In this document: piece after piece, positions 59,843 through 64,000 of the stretch
Numbering within the stretch: the first letter of the stretch is position 1
Layout: each line of letters starts with the position of its first letter
DNA from: JACVRN01 sp036389255
GTDB taxonomy: Bacteria > Acidobacteriota > Blastocatellia > Pyrinomonadales > Pyrinomonadaceae
Direction: 5' to 3'
NCBI GenBank assembly: GCA_036389255.1
Contig: DASVQI010000036.1
Location: forward strand, 1 to 64,000
DNA: 64,000 nucleotides
The notes under the pieces: model-generated
Seen by the model: the letters and a program-made list of their open reading frames with translations, nothing else
Told to the model about the DNA's origin: nothing
The model's database searches: none
Program-made: the position numbers and the translations under genes

Positions 59843-60847
59843 TCAAATCATCAGCACTACTTTGCCGAAGCTCAGGTTTGATTCCAGCCGCGAGTGGGCC
59901 TCGCGCACCTCTTCCATATTGTAAATCCTGTCTATGACGGGACGCACGAGCCCCTCTTTAAGAAGCGGCAGGACGTGCTTTTCAAAGCGGCGCGTGGCCA
60001 AAGCCTTCTCTTCCGTAGAGCGCGAGCGAAGGACTGTGCCGATGATTCTCAGCCGCTTGCGCATCACTAATCCGAAATCGAGCTGCGCGCTCGCGCCCGC
60101 AGTCGTGCCAACCAAGAGCAACCGCCCTTTCATGGCGAGCAAATCCAGATTGGCCGGGAGATAGCTTGCTCCGACAAGGTCTAGTATGACATCTACGCCA
60201 GCGCCATCCGTCCATTCGCGTGCGGCCTCCGTCACGCGCGACGGGTCGTCCGCGACGGCTACAGTCTCCTTCAGGCCGTACTGGCGCGCACGCTCAAGCT
60301 TTTCAGGCGTGCGCGATGTGCCGTAGACGATTGCGCCAGCGCTCGCGGCAAGCTGTACCGCCGCCAGACCTACGCCCGAGCCAGCCGCGTGAACCAGCAC
60401 GCGCTCTCCCATGCTCAAACCGCCCTGCGTAAAGAGCGCGTCGTGGGCCGTGATGAAGGCTTCCGGTATGCTGGCCGCTTCTGCCCAGTCTAGATTTTCC
60501 GGGACGGGCGCGAGAGTGCTTTCGGGCACGACTATGTACTCGGCCTGCGCTCCGCCGCCCGTGATGCCGAAGACGCGCTCGCCCGCGCGCACGCGTCTGG
60601 CTTCAGGCCCGGCGCTTTCAACTTCACCGGCGAACTCAAGGCCGGGAATGTCCTGAGGCACACCCGCAGGCGCGGGATAACGCCCCCGCCTCTGTAGCAG
60701 GTCTGCGCGATTGAGCGCGGCTGCGCGAACGCGCACGCGAACCCGGTCGGCAGAAGGTGCGGGCGGGCGCGGCACCTCGCGCACCTCCAATCCTTCGGGG
60801 CCGCCGTGTGACGCTATCATGACTGCGCGCATGTAATCTGTGCTCAT
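59843..60847 (-). CDS. NAD(P)H:quinone oxidoreductase, PIG3-like zinc-free MDR family
   Basis: About 334 residues. MRAVMIASHGGPEGLEVREV opens the GroES-like domain; RVRVRAAALNRADLLQRRGRYP and GLEFAGEVESAGPE follow. The nucleotide-binding fold has LVHAAGSGVGLAAVQLAAS, with GxGxxG. No zinc-binding cysteines or histidines, as in quinone oxidoreductases (Qor, TP53I3). Reduces quinones or enals with NADPH. ATG 60847 (MSTDYM) or ATG 60832 (MRAVMI) are the start options; the longer frame to 60955 overlaps the lipid-kinase promoter. First gene of an operon with the aminopeptidase and EEP genes. Confidence 0.9.
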   Translation of the reverse strand: MSTDYMRAVMIASHGGPEGLEVREVPRPPAPSADRVRVRVRAAALNRADLLQRRGRYPAPAGVPQDIPGLEFAGEVESAGPEARRVRAGERVFGITGGGAQAEYIVVPESTLAPVPENLDWAEAASIPEAFITAHDALFTQGGLSMGERVLVHAAGSGVGLAAVQLAASAGAIVYGTSRTPEKLERARQYGLKETVAVADDPSRVTEAAREWTDGAGVDVILDLVGASYLPANLDLLAMKGRLLLVGTTAGASAQLDFGLVMRKRLRIIGTVLRSRSTEEKALATRRFEKHVLPLLKEGLVRPVIDRIYNMEEVREAHSRLESNLSFGKVVLMI

Positions 60848-60939
60848 GCTTGAAAGAGTACGGCGCTTGCGGCTTCGAATGCAAAGCCTGTCACCAAAGC
60901 CGAACGTGCGCGCCTCGTTATGATAGAGTGTGAGGACGG

Positions 60940-61929
60940 ATGAGCCAAAGGACACTCGTCATCATCAATCCTGCGGCGGCACGCGCCCGCCGCGCATGGC
61001 CCAAGGTGCGTGCAAGTTTGCGCGAGAGCGGGATTGATTTCGACGTTCACGAGACGGCCTGCGCCGGAGACGCGACCTCGGCTGCGAGGCGCGCCCTTCA
61101 TGAAGGCTATGAGACGATAGCGGTCGTCGGCGGCGACGGGACATTGAGCGAGGCCGGGGCCGGTTTCTTTGAGTTTGACGAAAACGGCGAGGGCGAACAG
61201 CTAGCCTTGCCTTCACCAATCAACAGCCGCGCGGCGCTGGCCATCTTACCCGCAGGCACGGGCGACGACTTTGCGCGCGGACTCGCCGGAAGGCGCGAGC
61301 CGGTTGAAGAATGGGTCAGGCGATTGGCCGCGCACGCTCGCTCCGGTGATTTGAGCGGCACGCGCGTAGTTGATGCGATAGCGGGCCGTGCGGCGACCAC
61401 GCAGGGCGGCAGAAGCTTTGTCTGTCTCAACGTCTCTACGATTGGGCTGGGAGCGGAGGTGGCCGTGCGGGTGGCCGGGCAGGGCCGATTCGTGCAACGA
61501 CTGCCGGGCGAGGCGCGCTTTCTAAAGGCCGCGTGCAGCGCGCTTCTAATGTGGAGAGAGCGGCGTATGCGCGTGACGGTTGATGAAGGTGAAGCTATAG
61601 AATGCGCTTCAAACCTGATAGCCGTGGCCAATAACGTGTACGCGGGCGGCGGCATGATGTTCGCGCCCGAAGCGCGCACGGACGACGGGCTGATTGACCT
61701 AATGCTCTCATGCAGCCTCACGCGCCGCACCATAGTCAGGGAGCTGCCGCGCATACATAGCGGCGGCCACGTCAAAAATCGGAACGTGACCCTCTTCAAA
61801 GCAGAGCGCGTGCGCCTTGAGCCGGTGAGCCCGGAAGACTCGCTGCCCGTAGAGGCGGACGGAAACCCTCGCGGCCACACGCCCGCAGAGTTTCGGGTAA
61901 TGCCCGCCGCCCTGAGAATAGTTGTTTAG
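60940..61929 (+). CDS. Diacylglycerol/sphingoid kinase-family (YegS-like) lipid kinase
   Basis: 329 residues. LVIINPAAARARRAWP opens the DAGK catalytic domain, with AVVGGDGTLSEAGAGF as the ATP-binding motif, LPAGTGDDFARGL (the GTxNDFA variant) and a C-terminal beta domain with LPVEADGNPRGHTPAEF. Predicted to phosphorylate a lipid alcohol such as diacylglycerol at the membrane surface. ATG 60940 has GAGGA seven bases upstream. Divergent from the quinone reductase operon (92 bases apart). Confidence 0.9.
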   Translation: MSQRTLVIINPAAARARRAWPKVRASLRESGIDFDVHETACAGDATSAARRALHEGYETIAVVGGDGTLSEAGAGFFEFDENGEGEQLALPSPINSRAALAILPAGTGDDFARGLAGRREPVEEWVRRLAAHARSGDLSGTRVVDAIAGRAATTQGGRSFVCLNVSTIGLGAEVAVRVAGQGRFVQRLPGEARFLKAACSALLMWRERRMRVTVDEGEAIECASNLIAVANNVYAGGGMMFAPEARTDDGLIDLMLSCSLTRRTIVRELPRIHSGGHVKNRNVTLFKAERVRLEPVSPEDSLPVEADGNPRGHTPAEFRVMPAALRIVV

Positions 61930-61997
61930 AAGAGCTGCCGTTTGACGAGTAAAAGCGTTTCTCAGTAGTGGGTCAGTTAGAAATCTAAACAGGTAAT

Positions 61998-62093
61998 TCA
62001 CCGCAGAGACGCAGAGTGTCGCAGAGGTAAGCGCAGAGAGTTGAATGCTTTTCTCAGCGCCCCCTCTCGCGTCTCTCTGCGCCTCTGCGGTGA
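61998..62093. repeat. Long imperfect palindrome, bidirectional terminator or dispersed repeat
   Basis: TCACCGCAGAGACGCAGAG at the left is mirrored by CTCTGCGCCTCTGCGGTGA at the right, giving a 19-bp outer stem with few mismatches, further CAGAG/CTCTG repeats inside. It sits between converging genes and may stop both transcripts. The word TCACCGCAGAG is a common dispersed repeat in several bacterial genomes. Confidence 0.75.
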
Positions 62094-62129
62094 TTGATTT
62101 TGATGTTGACCTACTACTCACTTCTCTCA

Positions 62130-64000
62130 TCACTTCTTTTCTTCTTCGGACTCTTTGCGTCTAAGCTCGTCTGCGCGCTCTCTTACCCTTCTAGATGTGC
62201 TCATGTCTTCCAGTTCGAAGCGCGGGAACTGGTCGCCGCCGAGCGCCTCTATGCCTATGCCCGCGCTCAGACGAAAGCCCGCGCATTCGATTCCCATCGA
62301 GCGCAGGTCTGCAAGGTCGCGCACGTTCTTGTCCTGCCAGTTGTAGAAGGGCTTCCACTCGCCACTGATGTTCAGCTTCTGCGCTATCGCGGAGAGAAAC
62401 TCGTCCTTGCTGTTCCAACGGTTGGTCACCGGATAGCCGACGTGTATGAAGTAGAGCCTGTCTTCCATGAACTGTAGAAGAATCGCCTGCGCGCCCTCGA
62501 AGAATTGATTACGCGTGATGTCGTTGCGATTGAGGACGGCGTTCGAGACTCCGACCCTGTCGGGCGGCGACAATTTGAGCGAGGGGAAAATCATGCTCGC
62601 CTGCGCGTACGACATCCCCAGCCGAAGCCCGCCTATATTCGGAGCCTGCTCAATCGTCAGGGGACAGGTGACGACGGGCGTGTTACGCGCCGTGCCTGCG
62701 GGCTGCGCTCCGGCCATTGCGCCGAGGCTTCGCGCGGGGTCTTCCTCAAGACGAACGCGCGAAGTGTGATAGTCAACGATGGCCTGATAGTAAGCCGAGC
62801 GCGTCTCAGCAAAGCTGGATTGCGCGTCAACGACATCCAGAATCGTAGCCTTCCTCATGCGATAGCGCATGAAGATGGTAGTCATGTTGCGCTGCGCCGT
62901 CTCCGCAGCCTGTCTTAGCTCCCGTATGCGCTCGATTGCTCCGAGCGCGTTCGCGCGGTTGATGTAGAACTCCTGCCGTAGCTGACGAACCAGCAGCTCG
63001 CGCTGAATGTCCAGTTGTTCGGAGCGCAGTCGCGCTTGCCGCTCGCGGCTGCGGCTTGCGCCGAAATTGAAGACGGGAATGTTCAGAGAGATGATGGCCG
63101 AGCCGCCAGCGTAACGACCCACGGGGCGAAAGTCTCCGGCGTCGAAGCCGCCGTTTAAGCTGTAGGTCAATTCCGGCAGAAGCTCGCGGCGCGCGGCCCT
63201 TGCTTCGGCACGCGCCGCCTTTGCCTGCGCGTCTATCTGAGCAAGCTCGGGGCGGCTGCGGATAATCTCTTCCGTGTAGCTGTTAAAGTCGCTCGCGGTC
63301 GGAACGCCGTCGGTCAGGTGGCCCGTCAACACCTGCGTTGAGAAATCTATCCCCGTGAGGTTTCTCAAGAGATTCATCGCGGCCAGTTCCGCCGCGCGTG
63401 CCTGCTCAAGCGCGTCGCGCTGCGAGGCTGCGGCGGTGCGCGCACGAAACACGTCCGCCTCTTCGCCCTCGCCGCGCTCTTTAAGAGATTCGGCCACGCT
63501 CACGAATCCTTCCGCTAGAGCCAGTGTCTCATCCGCGAGCCTGCGCCTTTGACGCGTGAGCGCCAGCGCGTAGTAAGCATCTACCGTAGAGAGAACAAGC
63601 TCCCTGCGGGCGACTTTCGTTCCAGCGCTGGCCGCTTCCAGAAGCGCGCGTGAGCGCTGTAGAGCCGCACGCAGCCTCCCCGTCAAATCAATCGTGCCCG
63701 ACACGTTCACAAGCGCCGTAGTCTCGTTGATGGCGCTCGCGGAAACGAAGCTGAAGGTCGGCGGCTCTTCGGGGAAGCGAACCATTGACGGCGTCGTCCC
63801 GGTGTAGGTGAGCGGCAGGCTGATTTGAGGGAAGAAGGCGGCGCGTGCCTGTCGCACATCCTCGCGCGCAATCTGCTCTTCTAGGTAAGCCTGCTGGTAG
63901 AGCGAGGCGTTCTGAAGCGCCAGCGTCACGGCGTCGTCAACCGTCATCACCTGATACTTATCCGTCGCGCCGCCGAAAGGATAATCGTAATAGGGCGGCG
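62130..64000 (-). CDS. TolC-like outer-membrane efflux protein with C-terminal extension, partial
   Basis: At least 623 residues; the frame is open to the right edge (PPYYDYPFGGATDKYQV precedes MTVDDAVTLALQNAS), so the N-terminus is outside. Two OEP repeats of long helices and short strands (VDDAVTLALQNASLYQQ, RAAFFPQISLPLTYTG; GFDAGDFRPVG, LNIPVFNFG) form the TolC barrel-tunnel of tripartite exporters. About residues 430-600 are an extra domain beginning TCPLTIEQAPNIGGLRLGMS, which is not part of TolC. The exporter's other subunits must be to the right. Confidence 0.85.
   Translation of the reverse strand, partial: PPYYDYPFGGATDKYQVMTVDDAVTLALQNASLYQQAYLEEQIAREDVRQARAAFFPQISLPLTYTGTTPSMVRFPEEPPTFSFVSASAINETTALVNVSGTIDLTGRLRAALQRSRALLEAASAGTKVARRELVLSTVDAYYALALTRQRRRLADETLALAEGFVSVAESLKERGEGEEADVFRARTAAASQRDALEQARAAELAAMNLLRNLTGIDFSTQVLTGHLTDGVPTASDFNSYTEEIIRSRPELAQIDAQAKAARAEARAARRELLPELTYSLNGGFDAGDFRPVGRYAGGSAIISLNIPVFNFGASRSRERQARLRSEQLDIQRELLVRQLRQEFYINRANALGAIERIRELRQAAETAQRNMTTIFMRYRMRKATILDVVDAQSSFAETRSAYYQAIVDYHTSRVRLEEDPARSLGAMAGAQPAGTARNTPVVTCPLTIEQAPNIGGLRLGMSYAQASMIFPSLKLSPPDRVGVSNAVLNRNDITRNQFFEGAQAILLQFMEDRLYFIHVGYPVTNRWNSKDEFLSAIAQKLNISGEWKPFYNWQDKNVRDLADLRSMGIECAGFRLSAGIGIEALGGDQFPRFELEDMSTSRRVRERADELRRKESEEEKK

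Overview
The window looks like chromosome of an Acidobacteriota member, probably near Blastocatellia. This is inferred from a very large Oar-type TonB-dependent receptor with an N-terminal carboxypeptidase-regulatory domain, many secreted orphan proteins, a LytS/LytTR pair and a moderately high-GC core. No rRNA or tRNA gene is present, so the placement is tentative.

Region 1 (1 to about 21,400) is a long array of integron gene cassettes. About 21 complete attC sites of roughly 85-110 bp, plus several half sites, separate mostly single-gene units. The typical site opens with RYYYAAC followed by AACTCATTCAAC and closes with AATTCGGGC followed by GTTRRRY. Arms flanking a variable centre are complementary apart from two bases unpaired on one side only. 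In thirteen cassettes the 5' end of the cassette is the complement (exact, or over the six transferred bases) of the R'' box at its own 3' end, as expected for excisable units. Sites 1-22 point rightwards. At 18,703-18,862 two 5' half sites lie head to head, and beyond it sites and genes point leftwards, so the distal array has been inverted or joined in reverse. No integrase gene is in the window; the polarity puts any intI/attI to the left, otherwise this is a CALIN. Cargo includes an Imm50-like protein, a SLATT membrane protein, a NYN nuclease, a nucleoside-deoxyribosyltransferase/TIR-like sensor fusion, an HslV-like Ntn hydrolase, several cupins and ABM monooxygenases, an EamA exporter with a GNAT, an M48 lipoprotein, an ASCH protein and secreted orphans. 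A small SOS-flavoured island (UmuC fragment, gutted SRAP gene, YdjM-like hydrolase) sits just before the inversion.

Region 2 (about 21,900 to 26,400) is a transition zone: a PPK2 polyphosphate kinase, an HD-GYP protein and two secreted proteins lie among eroded attC ends.

Region 3 (26,500 to 64,000) is ordinary higher-GC chromosome: TonB receptor; acyl-CoA synthetase/ACP/acyltransferase fusion; FAD monooxygenase; RluD-type pseudouridine synthase; a multidomain subtilase; GrpB-like protein; S74 fibre-like protein; nuclease; polysaccharide deacetylase; cardiolipin synthase, M28 peptidase, LytS-type kinase and LytTR regulator in a row; a secreted DJ-1/PfpI protein with an inverted repeat upstream; an operon of quinone oxidoreductase, M1 aminopeptidase and EEP-family hydrolase; a lipid kinase; and a TolC-like protein running off the right edge.
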